From: Lactarius indigo
Taxonomy: Eukaryota; Basidiomycota; Agaricomycetes; Russulales; Russulaceae
Direction of reading: 5' to 3'
Assembly: GCA_025766275.1 (NCBI GenBank)
Contig: JAFKAC010000030.1
Location: 186,001-250,000 of the forward strand
Length of the DNA stretch: 64,000 nucleotides
The stretch's first letter is position 1. Every line of letters begins with the position of its first letter. Both the position numbers and the translations under genes were made by a program. The notes under the pieces were generated by a model. The model saw only the letters and a list, made by a program, of their open reading frames with translations, was not told where the DNA came from and made no database searches. Below are positions 9,765 through 20,977 of the stretch, one piece after another.

Positions 9765-12268
9765 TTAGAACGAGTCACGGGAGAGGGAAGAAGGCGGCGG
9801 ACCTAAGGGGAGTATACTATCGAGGATCGGATTAGGTGAGGCTGAGAATTCCGGTGCGTCGGAAGACGGTAGGAGGTCTGCGCTGTGCTGGGGGGAAACT
9901 GCACCAGTTGAGGGAACAGAAGAAAGAGACGTCGAAATTTCCGGAGTTGTTGGGGGCATTTTCCTGGCAGATGTGTCAATGTCTCGCGTTGCGCCAGCAG
10001 TGGGTAGTTCCGGTGAGGTGACAGGAATGTGGAAGTTTTCAGCGGTTGTCTGATGTGCAGGTTGCAAGGATTCAGGGACGGATGTATTATTGTCGAACAG
10101 CAGTACGGATGTGAGGTTTTCATCGATACGAAGCGGGGCGGGTACGGATGAGGAAGGCCCGTTATGAGTGCTGGGATGGGGAGCTGAGATTAGTGCAGCG
10201 GGACGACGCTGCTGTACAGCGCGACGATGCAGGGCAGCGTTGGCAAAGGTTATGGAGGCAGAATCATCACGGATGTGAGGTGTCGAGTCTGGATGGTGGT
10301 CAGGGATATGACACAATGGATACGAGGATGGTTTCCACATAGGGACATCCCGATCGCTACTAGTGGAGGCGGAGAATATCGTTTGGGCGGTATTTTTATG
10401 TAGAGCGAGGTACGTGTTGCGAATGGGTCGGAGGACATACCATGCGATCATCAGATCATCGTCAGCGTGGATGGCACTGGAGTCCTTCGCTATGCGAACG
10501 ATTTGATTCCAGAGCGCACAGAACTCGTGCTGCAGTTCAGGCGACGTATCTTGTACATTGATTTGCGAAGCTGCCTCCAGGACTTGTGAGAACTCGTACT
10601 TGGGCCACCACACTTTCGAGTAATGGCTAAGTTGCTGGCGAGTGGCGTGAATCAAGATGGCAAGTGGCAGGCTGTCACCGCGTGCGGCGTAGTTTCGGAG
10701 GACAGATTCCGGGACGCCGAGTTCATTGGAGGCGAGAATAAACCAAGAGTCATCATGCTGTCGCACCCTCGCGACAATACCGGTACGTATAGCCCGTGCA
10801 ACCGATACAGTGCCTTGGTTCCCACTATCGGCCCAGCTTCTCACAGAATGGCCGAATTCAGTGGTTTGCAGTCCCCTACATTGATCGTCGACCAGGATTC
10901 TACCAACGACCTGCCGAAAGTCAGTGGGAAATAATACTGGATCAAGGGCCTTGGCGCAGATGATGGCTCGCCGGCCTTTGACTGACTCGGAAAGCAAATT
11001 GGATGAAAATGTGCGGTCAAACAACCCGATCACCACTTGACAAAACTTTCCCTTTTGCTCCCAGGTGAGATCCGGCAGAGGATCGTCGACCACTTTCGAG
11101 TCGCGGAAGCCGGGTAGTCCGGAAAAAAAACGCTCCAATTCATGGTCTTCATCCAAGGTGTCGAATGTCCACATGAAGGTGCGAGTGTCGTTCCCCGATG
11201 GGAAATGCAGGGCAGTTCCTTCGGCTGTCTTCTGCAAGCCTTGCAAGAGCATCTCGTGAAAGTTGTCCTTCAAACGGCGAACGGAATCTGACCAAACGAA
11301 GTATCGAAGAACCCGAAAGATGACGTATAGAGTCCCGATAATAATGGGCCATACCAACGACGTAAGTGGGGTATAGTATGGGCTGTTATGGCGAAAAAGC
11401 GGCATGACCGTGATACACCCATAGACAGCCGTGCAAACGCCGACCCATGACAGCACCAACTTGAAAATAGTGAGGTTAACGTTGAATAGGAACACCACCA
11501 GGCCAGCAAAGAACAGGAATAAGGAAACGTGCAGAAGCGTAGGCAATGCGTCGACCACCCAGGGTAGGAGATACTTGTCGACCCCTTCAAAGAAGAAAGC
11601 GCGGATACGTGCTCGCCTGTGCGGACTGTAACGTGGCTGAGTGGCCTTGAGGTATCTTCGTGCCCATTGCTGAAGTAACGTCGCGAGAAGAGCACAGGTT
11701 AGACTGATCATCAGACTCATGAACCAAAGTGAGTTAACCCAAACTGCATAGTTTGGTGGAGAGAATGTGGGTGGAGAATAGAGGGAAATATTTGGTCGAC
11801 TTGGGTCAGCGATAGTCTGATAGATATTCGCGAGGTAGAAGTTGGAGGTGTCCTGTGGGTTTGGTCGAATGTCCTGGATCGACACCGAGATCAATGATGC
11901 GACGGCAGCTGAGAATAAACCAGTCTAAGACCATTGAGTTGGTTTTAAGCGCGGTATTAGAGGTTGGAAACTCACAAAGATAAGAATCCCATCAGCGTCC
12001 GCTTTCCAGTCTTCAGCCATCTTCTTGTCTTCTTCCCCCGCCATTTCCAAGTACAATGAGAAAATGGGACCAGAGCTATCGACAAAATGAGGTACTTCTT
12101 GAGGTACTTGAGTTGGCGCAGACCGAGGTGGATACTGGGGGTCACCTATGGTGGTGGCAGCGGTGGGTAAGCGGCACGGCGAGGACAGTCGAGTAGGAGT
12201 AGGGTACCTGGGCCCGAGCCGATATTTTCGTTGATTCTGTTGACATTCTCGAGAGAAGTTGGGGACAT
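9765..12268 (-). CDS. DUF6535-domain membrane protein, three exons
   Basis: Model: exon 1 12268-12208, exon 2 12145-11976, exon 3 11924-9765; introns of 62 bp (GTACCC..ATAG) and 51 bp (GTGAGT..TTAG). Joined, they give one 796-residue frame. Exon 2 ends and exon 3 begins inside the DUF6535 signature: WKADADGILIF then TGLFSAAVASLI. Hydrophobic segments follow in exon 3 (around SLWFMSLMISLTCALLATLL, HVSLFLFFAGLVVFLF, KLVLSWVGVCTAVYG and LVWPIIIGTLYVIF), so a multi-pass membrane protein is likely. The last ~200 residues are Ser/Pro/Thr-rich and low in complexity. The family is expanded in agaricomycetes and has no known function. The gene looks intact. A relic of a second copy lies at 16370-16605. 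Confidence 0.8.
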
Positions 12269-12481
12269 TGAAGACTAAGGTGTGAATTGATTATGAAGAG
12301 TAAAATGTGGTGTGAAACGCAAGGTGAAACGTGTCGCTTGCATGTCACAGCCAGAGTACTCTTAGCCCCAAAAGGCACCACGAGTCCGTCCAATACTGGC
12401 ACGAGGCATTGACACGGTTCGTAAACGTGTAAACACGTGAACAAGGACCATAACTGCCATCTCAAGAATTTCAAAATATAC

Positions 12482-13057
12482 TTACAGCCGTTTACAAATC
12501 GATAGAGCGCTTTTCCAAAAAGCGTTGATCTGGTGGGGCTTCGGGAACCCCCGTGTTGAGGCTTACCACTGACTTACTGGGTTTTTTTAAATCTTTTTTA
12601 AATAATAATAATATACCGGAAAAATGACTAAAAAAAAGCGATTAAAGCCTCTAGAGTAGACATAGTGCCCTTCTTAGTGGGATGGTAGTCCTCCTAAGGC
12701 GTCGTATGCAGCCTGCAGAAACTACAGTTACAGTAGCCTGTGCCCCAACTCCGTCTAAGAGCATCTGGAGGTCTTGGGGCATGTGATATGTTGCAAGGTG
12801 TCGTGCACGCGTCCGCGGGACGTGCGCCGTTGTATGCGGGTCCGAAGTGATTGGGGATATGTTGCTCTTGAAGGGATAAACGTGCGTGGACGTGCGGCGG
12901 GGTCGGGAGCAGAAACGAGGTTGGGTCGTTGCAGGCGGTCTAAAATGGTTGTGCACGCTTGCGCGTAACACGAAACTTCGTATAAGTAGTTGCATGAGTC
13001 GTACATACGGTTTATTCGAGCCAATAAGGCCGCGCGCAAATGCGGAACGCTGGGGAA
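12482..13057 (+). repeat. Left arm of 576-bp inverted repeat
   Basis: This arm is the reverse complement of 13252-13827, of exactly the same length, with two mismatches seen by eye (both transitions). The 194-bp spacer is 13058-13251. The outer end begins TTACAGCC. Near it are a short hairpin (CGCTTTTCCAAAAAGCG) and a T/A-rich tract. The arm has a 146-codon open frame, mirrored in the other arm, with no recognisable domain. No target duplication is visible. Confidence 0.93.
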
Positions 13058-13251
13058 CAAAACGAATGAGCCACACCAACACTGAGCTCAAAAGTTAGGA
13101 GAACTCAACTCTCGAGTCAACTATGATCAATAGTGCAAGATATGAAATAGGGCAGTCGCGTGCTCAATTTGTTCTGCAGACTGCAGTACAGTGAGCCCAA
13201 CTTCTTATTACCTCGTCCCACATTGGACTGTTGAGTTCAGTGACATTTGTC

Positions 13252-13827
13252 TTCCCCAGCGTTCCGCATTTGCGCGCGGCCTTATTGGCTCGAATAAACC
13301 GTATGTACGACTCATGCAACTACTTATACGAAGTTTCGTGTTACGCGCAAGCGTGCACAACCATTTTAGACCGCCTGCAACGACCCAACCTCGTTTCTGC
13401 TCCCGATCCCGCCGCACGTCCACGCACGTTTATCCCTTCAAGAGCAACATATCCCCAATCACTTCGGACCCGCATACAACGGCGCACGTCCCGCGGACGC
13501 GTGCACGACACCTTGCAACATATCACATGCCCCAAGACCTCCAGATGCTCTTAGACGGAGTTGGGGCACAGGCTACTGTAACTGTAGTTTCTGCAGGCTG
13601 CATACGACGCCTTAGGAGGACTACCATCCCACTAAGAAGGGCACTATGTCTACTCTAGAGGCTTTAATCGCTTTTTTTTAGTCATTTTTCCGGTATATTA
13701 TTATTATTTAAAAAAGATTTAAAAAAACCCAGTAAGTCAGTGATAAGCCTCAACACGGGGGTTCCCGAAGCCCCACCAGATCAACGCTTTTTGGAAAAGC
13801 GCTCTATCGATTTGTAAACGGCTGTAA
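13252..13827 (-). repeat. Right arm of 576-bp inverted repeat
   Basis: Partner of 12482-13057. The arms meet the 194-bp spacer at GGGGAA/TTCCCC and end outside at GGCTGTAA. A transcript through both arms would fold into a long near-perfect hairpin. Confidence 0.93.
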
Positions 13828-14201
13828 CTATGAACACGATTCATGAGTCTTAGAAGTCTATCTAGCCTGTTCGAGGTGGGGACTATTAAATCGGATCTCG
13901 CTGTAAGAGACACGACAAGTGGGATAATACAAGTAAAATGATTATTCAACATGAATAGGTAATATTAGAAAGATATTGAAGACGTGAGAAAGAGGTGTCA
14001 AACACAATCGGCTGTGATTCTAGGGATCATATAGCCATAATTTGGAGGTGCGACTGGAGCTGGCTGTCTTCTTCACGAACAGGTCTAAAGCACCTGAGGT
14101 GAACCCTGGCTATTTCGTGAAGGGGTCAGGTGAAACTCTGGCGTGTTCACTGACGATGGACTGAGTGTAAGCCAGTGACACCCACGGCAGAGAAAAACAT
14201 C
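13828..14201. other. Intergenic, no feature recognised
   Basis: About 370 bp between the inverted repeat and the 3' end of the DUF6532 gene. It should hold that gene's 3' UTR. Nothing else is identifiable. Confidence 0.5.
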
Positions 14202-15349
14202 TTACCGCGCCTTCCGTGACAGATCGCACTGCAGTTGAAATAGCGCATCTGTGTTTCTTGCAGGGCTATGTGCTTGAAATTCGAGAAGCGAGGAGACATG
14301 CGAATCATACACGGTTTGAAACCTCGTGCTCATGCTCAGGCTAGAATCTCCTTGCGTGCCACTAGACCACTCGTCAATACACCATTGGATCTAGAACAAC
14401 AAATTGTCATTGTCAGTATGTGTGAAGTTCTAAGGCCTAGTGTTCGTGATCTTACCACCGTGAGCGTAAGGGCAATATTCGAAATGGGTATGGGGAAAAA
14501 GTGTTCGTGATCCACGATTCCGATATCAGATTTGTTACGAAACCAAGTAGCCCCAATCGCTCGTTGGATGATAGGGTGGCGGTACGGATCAAGGCCAGGT
14601 TGGAATTCCTATTGGTCAGATAGAGTCATTGCTGATAAACGAACTCAAGTGATGCAGACGAACAGGATAGATAAAATTCATGTCACTTAACAAATCGCGG
14701 GCGCGTCTAGCGTTATGACTTATGCTATCTTGACCTTGGCTCGTCTTGAAGTTGTACATGCTCACCACAAGAGCCGCACACTGGGGTTTCATTTCATCGC
14801 CAAGTCGCCTACGGATTCCTGTGATCTGGGGTCCGAATATACGGAGACATAAACGTTCTGACGAAATGGGTCAAATGGATAAGTAGAAAAAGCTTGCCTC
14901 AGAATCCACCTGGATAGGGTGCAGCGTGAAGGTGGTGTCGTGAGCATATTCTGAGACCATCTGCAAGTCTATGAAAAACTTTGTTTCAAGCAATGTGCTG
15001 GAGTGACCTTAACGTATTTGAGCGTTTCTTTTGCGGCCTTGCGATATCCACGAGCTTGTAGGTATCTCTGGTAACCACTCTTTGATTCCAATCCCTCCTT
15101 AATCTCGGTCGTCCTGACCTGCGTTGAGTACATACCACTGTATGAAAGTAATACTCACTGAATAATTTTCTGCCTAATGGTATCCCAGTCAGAGGGGTTG
15201 ATTAATGTCTCAGATTGTCTGGCTAATTCACGGGCGATGTCCAGCCGCCGGTCACCCAGTCCCTCCTGAGCCGTTGGTCTCTGACTAAACAGGAAGTGTA
15301 ACAGTTTCAATGTCAAGACACCCGATGCGTCGAGTGTAGGGCCGGACAT
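14202..15349 (-). CDS. DUF6532-domain protein, six exons
   Basis: Model (minus): exons 15349-15159, 15113-15014, 14960-14910, 14825-14664, 14608-14456 and 14390-14202, with introns of 45, 53, 84, 55 and 65 bp, all GT-AG. The 55-bp intron has CTGAC near its acceptor. Joined, the frame is open for 281 residues to TAA. The C-terminal half matches the agaricomycete DUF6532 pattern: ARRARDLLSDMNFIYP, then PYRHPIIQRAIGATWF, FFPIPISNIALTLTVIQWCIDEWSSG and a YDSHVSSLLEFQ helix. The family is found near mobile elements and lacks a known function. The start is less certain: extra upstream exons are possible as far as about 15640. Confidence 0.72.
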
Positions 15350-16369
15350 CACCCGTGATATGTATGTGAACAAGATACACAGTAAGTTTGGTGAAGGGGA
15401 AGGGCAGCGTTGGAGCGCCGCCAAGCATGTGAATAAAAGTAAGGTCGGGAACGAGGCAGTCGCGAGGCGAGTTTGTTTGGCTTTGTTGTACCCAAGTCCG
15501 ACATCGACACATGCCAGTGAGCTTGTAGTCGAGGTCAAGCGCCAACCTTGGCGCCAATATCCGACAATGTTGCAAGGCGAAGAGTGTTCTCTGTCGTATC
15601 TTATGATGCCAAGTGTCAGGCATGTCAAGGCGAGGGCACTAACCGTGGTGTGTGGCAATGTTTACTTTTTTCTCCTCGACGGGTTCGTCTCATAAACATC
15701 TTTGCAACTGAGATTTAAGGATTTTGGGATCTTTATCTACCCACCTACTGAATCTATGGCCGATCTACACTCAAGAAACCCGATCGTCACATCTGGGACG
15801 GCAGTACAGCTGCGGTGTCCACTATCAAGTATCGCGTCTGTGTCTCCGCCTCATGATGTCTCCTAGCCATAATCGCTCATTTATGCATGACGCACTTCAA
15901 CACGCGCATACGACAATCTGGCCTCTGTCTCCCGGTTACAACGCACTCCTAGGCCTTGCCAGCACAAACGACGTGCTGTGCGTGTTCCAAGTCTCCAGTG
16001 CCGACGTCGAGAAGCCACTAAACGAGTGAGCGATCACATTATTAGAGAAGAACGCTTTCTTAGAGGCTAGTAATTTGGAACGCCTTGTCAACGTCTTTCC
16101 CAAAGCGCGGTAGCGGTACGTCCCCTGCCTCTCACCCCGCGTCACCTACCGACGTGGTCCGCTATCCATGCAGAGACATGGTATGACAAGCTCTCGCGGG
16201 ATCACTCGCTGGAACCCGTGTTACTGGTGATATAGCCTACCGTGCTTAACGCAATCGCCTCGGCCCTGTCCGACCCGACCATTTTCGACTTGGACCCGCT
16301 CTTCAAGCTCGACGCGGTCCTCGCTGCGCAAGCGCACTTTCTCTTCGCACTTCTCCGGATATTGCTAGG
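15350..16369. other. Intergenic region, no assigned gene
   Basis: It includes the likely promoter of the DUF6532 gene. A plus-strand open segment at 16242-16370 (about 43 codons, ending in a Leu-rich LFALLRILLG) looks protein-like, but I could not assign it. It runs directly into the DUF6535 relic. Nothing else is recognisable. Confidence 0.4.
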
Positions 16370-16605
16370 TTTGGTGCACCGGAGAGCATCGGGAGGTCTG
16401 TGCTGTGCAGACTGGACGGAAGGATAACGGATAGATGGGGACAGATGTCGAAGTTCCGGGAGTGGGATGGTGTACTGTTATTCCCGAGGTGACGGCTACG
16501 GCTAGATCTCTGGGGGTAGCAAGAATGCGGAGGTTTTCGATAGATGTCTGACGTCCCGCTTGGAATGAACCTGGATCATATATATCGTTGTTAAGTGGTG
16601 GTACA
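16370..16605 (-). pseudogene. Relic of a second DUF6535 gene, 3' coding end
   Basis: Nucleotide-level similarity to the C-terminal exon of the intact DUF6535 gene (about 9870-10105): a shared GGAGGTCTG(C/T)GCTGTGC, then GACGTCGAA..TTCCGGAG-like and GGAGGTTTTC..TGTCTGA blocks in the same order, with many indels. It stops where the C1 LTR begins, so C1 apparently inserted into this copy. The rest of the gene would lie beyond the right edge of the window. Confidence 0.5.
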
Positions 16606-17004
16606 TGTTGAGATCGAGCGCAGATAATGCGCGATGAACATTTGCTTCCGTCACGCGTACTTTAAAAACCTACTCTAGCACAATACATCTGTCCGTTGCC
16701 TGTCCCCCTGAATATCTATTAGCATGACAGCCATATGTATTACATCTTTTGACTCCGTAGTACAAGTACTTTCGTTCCCTCGTACCTAGCACCTCAGACA
16801 TCGCTCATACACGTGCAATACTGAGGTGAGCTTACTTTACCACTCGTTTACTTTCAGCATGCTTACACCTAGAAAGATTATCCATTCTTTCTAGGTAAAT
16901 ACAATATAGACATCGTTTGTACACGCGCGATACTGAGATTATCCATTCTTTCTAGTTCACCTCATGTGCTGCTTCAGAGCTCCTGAAACTATCCATAACT
17001 TACA
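16606..17004 (+). repeat. 5' LTR of Copia element C1
   Basis: About 399 bp from TGTTGAGATC to ACTTACA. The right end is set by the primer-binding site at 17005, shared with C2 and F. The left end is set by TGTTGA and by the point where the DUF6535 relic stops. It contains a direct repeat GATTATCCATTCTTTCTAG (near 16877 and 16936). The partner LTR is outside the window, so the left border is tentative. Confidence 0.5.
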
Positions 17005-17016
17005 GGTTATGGGCCC
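17005..17016 (+). promoter_or_regulatory. C1 primer-binding site
   Basis: GGTTATGGGCCC directly after the LTR. The same 12-mer follows the LTR ends of C2 (20602) and F (39784-39795, minus). It is complementary, with one mismatch, to the anticodon arm of eukaryotic initiator tRNA-Met, the usual internal primer of Copia elements. Confidence 0.65.
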
Positions 17017-17073
17017 TGCCGAGCATCGCTAATACCACACACTATCTCCACCTTGCTATTGTCTGAAATCAGT

Positions 17074-18042
17074 ATGACTGGAACCCTTGCATCTGGATCT
17101 GCATCCGCATCTTCGTTGGCCATGCTGCCCCCTTCCCAACCTCCTTCCACTGTAGAACTGCTCCCTGCAAACATCCCTCGCCTGGAAACTGATGGCTCAA
17201 ACTGGGCCGTATTTCTTATGCGCTTCAGTGAGGCGATGGACATAACCAACCAATGGGGCTTCTTCGATGGCACCAACCCTTGCCTGCTGCCCAAAGACCC
17301 CATGGCCCCTACAGAGGAAGAGAAAGCAGAAAAAGTGAAGTGGGAGCACAATGACAAGGTTGCGCGATACCTCCTCTCGCAATGGCTCCATGACACGATG
17401 GCTGTACACATGGGCCCTTCCCCCACTGCTCACCTGCGATGGAAGCGAATTGTCCAAGAGTTCACAGCCAAGAGCATCTATGCGCAGAATGACCTTGAAA
17501 TGGCATTCTACGAAATGCACTGTCCCAAGGGAGGCAATGTTCGCACTTTCCTCATGGGCCTGTGTTTCAAATGTGAAGAGCTTTCGGCCACTGGGGTGAT
17601 AATCTCGCACAGGGATTACCAGCGCATGGTCCTTTGGGGTATCCCAGAAGAGCTCGCACGCTTCGTGTTGGGCCTTCTCTCCAGCGCCACCCTCTACAAC
17701 CATCTCACCACCATAGACACTGATGATCTCATCACTCACATATGCGAGGAGGTGGACCGAATAAAGAACTACCAGGCCAAGTCTCAACCCACCAAGTCCA
17801 GGGCCAGGTCTCAGGCCGCCGGAGACAAAGCTCTCGCAGCCATGGGCTCCGAGAACAGACGACATTGCTGCAAGGGCAACTGTCACAACTGTGGCAGGGT
17901 GGGCCATTGGGCGCATGAGTGCCGATCTCCCAAGAAGGAGGAAAAGGCGGGCAAAGAGCACAAGGCAGAGACGAAGCCTGTTGGGTCAGCGAACGCTGTC
18001 GCAGCCAACAACAAGGACGTCGATGAGTGCTGGGCCATGGAC
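17074..18042 (+). pseudogene. C1 Copia gag, split from pol by a solo LTR
   Basis: About 323 codons from ATG 17074. This is a gag of the UBN2 type (the SNWAVF..F start, then helical domains), ending in a CCHC knuckle (CHNCGRVGHWAHEC) and a basic tail. The frame is intact up to AMD at 18042, where an F-type LTR interrupts it. After removal of the LTR and one target copy the frame continues into the protease at 18674. C1 would therefore have had one gag-pol ORF. Confidence 0.85.
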
Positions 18043-18668
18043 TGTTGATAAGTGACCCTTGCGCACTTAGCGGCTCGTATGGACTGGACTTGCAGCATGG
18101 ACTGCTTTAGATTAGATATACAGGACCTGTAGATTAGATACCATTTGATCTGTACAATCTGGACTTACCATTGCGTCATCTATGACATCACTGTACTTCT
18201 ATGACATCATACATCTGGACTCTGCGTTGTATAATGCCTTTGTACTTTTCTTTGTTCTTTACTTGGTATTATCTTTATTATGATGTCAGTATGATATCAT
18301 CTAGTTCTGGACTCTCCTTGTTCTCCTTTCCCTTGTTCTCAAAGCATCCACTCCTTTGTCCCTTTGTAGAACAATAGCACCTTTGTATTCTGTGACTAGC
18401 GTTACTTACCTTGTACTACTGTCACCCTCTGTAGGAGTATAAGTAGAGTGCCATGTATGCTCCTGGTCCACATCAGTTCTCACTGCTTGTGTGCCAGGTA
18501 AGCTCCCTTCCTTCAAAATGTAACAACATCAGTTCTCACTGCTTGTGTGCCAGACTGCTTTGCTTCCTTGCAACTCACCCTGTCAACCTCTGCTTCCAGC
18601 ACTCCTGCATATCTCACCACAGTCTCCTTTGTCACTGTGAGTATGCTCTCTATGTCTGCTGTTCATCA
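18043..18668 (+). repeat. Solo LTR, family F, in C1 gag-pol
   Basis: A 626-bp LTR, TGTTGATAAG to GTTCATCA, with a perfect TSD TGGAC (18038-18042 and 18669-18673). Compared with the LTRs of element F it has an extra tandem copy of the CATCAGTTCTCACTGC segment, forming a 56-bp block with GTAAG and CAG ends (18498-18553). Confidence 0.95.
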
Positions 18669-18673
18669 TGGAC

Positions 18674-19823
18674 CTCGCTCTTGAGGAGCCAGTGGGAATG
18701 CACAGGGACACCATGGCAGCAGCTACCGTGCCAGCCAGCAATGACCGGGGTGAGCACATTGAGTTATATGACTCAGGCGCGACATGACATATCACCCCCT
18801 ACAAATCTGACTTCACCACTTACACAGTCCTCGACCCACCCATCACCCTCAACACTGCAAACCAGCAGCAGTTCCCCACCATCGGAACTGGCACCCTCAC
18901 ACTGCATGTACCGAATGGCAGCACCCCATCCACCCTTGCCCTCACCAACATTCTCCATGCGCCGGCTGTGGGATACACTCTGGTATCACTCGGCACGTTG
19001 GACAAGATCGGCTACCGTGTCTCGATTGGCGGTGGCCACCTCGACCTGTTCACCCCAGAAAGCGGATGCATTGCCCACATTCCCCAGTCCTCCTGTGGCC
19101 TGTACTGCATCGCACATGCCACCGAATCCACGCACTCTGTCGAGACCATCATGGTCATGGAGTTGCATCAACAGATGGGCCACATTGCGCCAGCAAGCGC
19201 CTGAGCTCTTGTCGAGAAAAACCTTGTCACTGGGATCAAGCTCAATCCCAACTTGCAAGAGGTGGAGTGTGACGCCTGCAAATTTGCGTGCATGACCCAC
19301 AAGCCCATCCCAAAGATGTGCGTTGGCCCACAGGCCCAACGCTTCGGCAAGGAAGTCCACATGGACGTGTGGGGACTGTCACCCATTGCTAGCAAGCACG
19401 GGTGCTGGTACTTCATCACCTTCACAGACGACACCACCAGGTACACAGTCACGTACCTCCTGCACACAAAAGCAGAGGCTCTCGGCATGTACAAGGTGTT
19501 CGAGAAGTGGGCCGTGATGCAGCAGCACTGCACCGGCATCAAAGTCCTTCGCTCGGACCACAGCAGCAAATACCTCAGCAAGGCGTTCGACCAGCACCTC
19601 AAGGAGGCTGGCACCGCCCACCATCTCACCATCCATGACAACCCCCCAGCTCAACGGCATCGCTGAACAGCTGAACCGTACCATCATGGAAAGCCTCCAT
19701 GCATTCACCCATTCAAGCAGCCTCCCCAAGTTCTTATGGGGTGAAGCGCTGTGGCACGCCACCTGGCTGAAAAACCGCACGGCGATGTGGGCCCTCGATG
19801 GCCTGACACCTTTCCAGGCGCTG
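18674..19823 (+). pseudogene. C1 Copia pol part 1: protease and integrase
   Basis: Protease motif DSGAT, then TGA (18785, likely from CGA) and HITPY. The integrase zinc region and core follow (CDACKFACMTHKP, VHMDVWGL, SDHSSKYLSKAF). A second TGA lies at 19202. A one-base gain in a C run near 19640 shifts the frame before the PQLNGIAEQLNRT motif. Coding stops at LTPFQAL where a D-like LTR is inserted, and resumes in register at 27808. Confidence 0.87.
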
Positions 19824-20204
19824 TGTCACGCCACTGCCAGGGTGTGCGTCGAGTCTGTAATGGGTCCAGCCTTAGGCCAAGGATACCGAGTTGGTCTGCT
19901 ACTGAGTAGAATGGCACCTAAGTCTGTGTATGTACCTTGATATAGCTCAAGGCAACAAGGCTTCAGAGAAGAGGACTGTGATAGAGATGAGAGGACTATG
20001 CTGAGGGACAAGACAGTAGATTGACGAAGCTGATGAACAGCACACTAAGAGGACATACTCACAGAGGGACAAAGTGTTCTGTGGTGAGATATGAAGAGTG
20101 GCTGGAAGCAGCAAACAGGGAGTCAAGCAGTGGAAGCAAGAGGTGTCTGGCACACAGAGCAGTGAGGAACTGATAACACAATTGAAGGGATAAGACATAC
20201 CTGG

Positions 20205-20601
20205 TGTTGAAACGTAATAAGTACGTAAGGACCTTATCTATAGCAGTTACGACATTACTGTACTATATTTACCATATTAGGCAGTCACGATACGTACAAT
20301 AGCGGGCGTATCATGTCCCGTGATGAGGAGAAGTCCTATGACTATCTCAGAAGGGCAAAACACATTAGGCGTGTGTAAAAACGCGATATTGTGGACGCCT
20401 TTACTCATCACTTAACCGCAAATGGACATGGTGGGGCCATAGAGCATAAATACCCTCCTATGTGGGGAGAGAGGCGAATACAGAACATCACCCACTTTAC
20501 TTGTGCACATTCTCCTCTCATTAGTCTCTCAACCTACTCAAAGGTGAGAACGTCCTTCCTGCGTGCTGCGCTTTGGCCTATAAGGCTTTTGCTGCGCAAC
20601 A
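20205..20601 (+). repeat. C2 5' LTR
   Basis: 397 bp, TGTTGAAACG to GCGCAACA. It contains CATAAATACCC as a likely TATA region near 20445. No difference from the 3' LTR was found by eye. Confidence 0.97.
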
Positions 20602-20613
20602 GGTTATGGGCCC
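20602..20613 (+). promoter_or_regulatory. C2 primer-binding site
   Basis: GGTTATGGGCCC immediately after the 5' LTR, the same sequence as in C1 and F. Confidence 0.7.
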
Positions 20614-20977
20614 TGTTACAGGGCTTGCCGCTGCACTTCTAGACGAAGTTGCACCTGGTGGTATCGCACTCCTACCCTCTGTATCTATGAACAGAGTGGT
20701 AACGAGAAAACAGCGAGCAGACCCCGGGAGGCACCCTGGTTCATAACAGACCCAGTATTGTACTCTAGAGGAGTACATAGACTTGGCCCACTGTCTAACG
20801 TTGACATGGTCGAGCAGTTCTTTTGGCATAGACAATTGGTAGTCTGCAAAGACCAATGTCTGCTACAGAATACGTTCTGTAGCCGAAGGGATTAATGCTG
20901 GTTTTATTATCTCACTCAGTATTATGATGGAAAATTCTAAATACTGACGTACTATAAAGCCAACAGATTTACCAACA

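Noticed and set aside
12651..13658. Mirrored 146-155 codon frames in the inverted-repeat arms
   Set aside because: The frames exist in both arms only because the arms are copies. Composition is not protein-like, other frames are open as well, and no domain is visible.
14609..14691. An 83-bp intron with donor GTTAAG in the DUF6532 gene
   Set aside because: It would remove the conserved LLSDMNFIYP segment and break the frame. The 55-bp intron from 14663 keeps both.
17197..17961. Long minus-strand frame of 254 codons opposite C1 gag
   Set aside because: It is the antisense shadow of the gag frame, which has a clear UBN2-type domain and CCHC knuckle on the plus strand.
20391..20642. Small ORFs in the C2 LTRs as genes
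   Set aside because: They lie wholly or partly in the LTR, the related frame in the other LTR ends differently, and no domain is seen.
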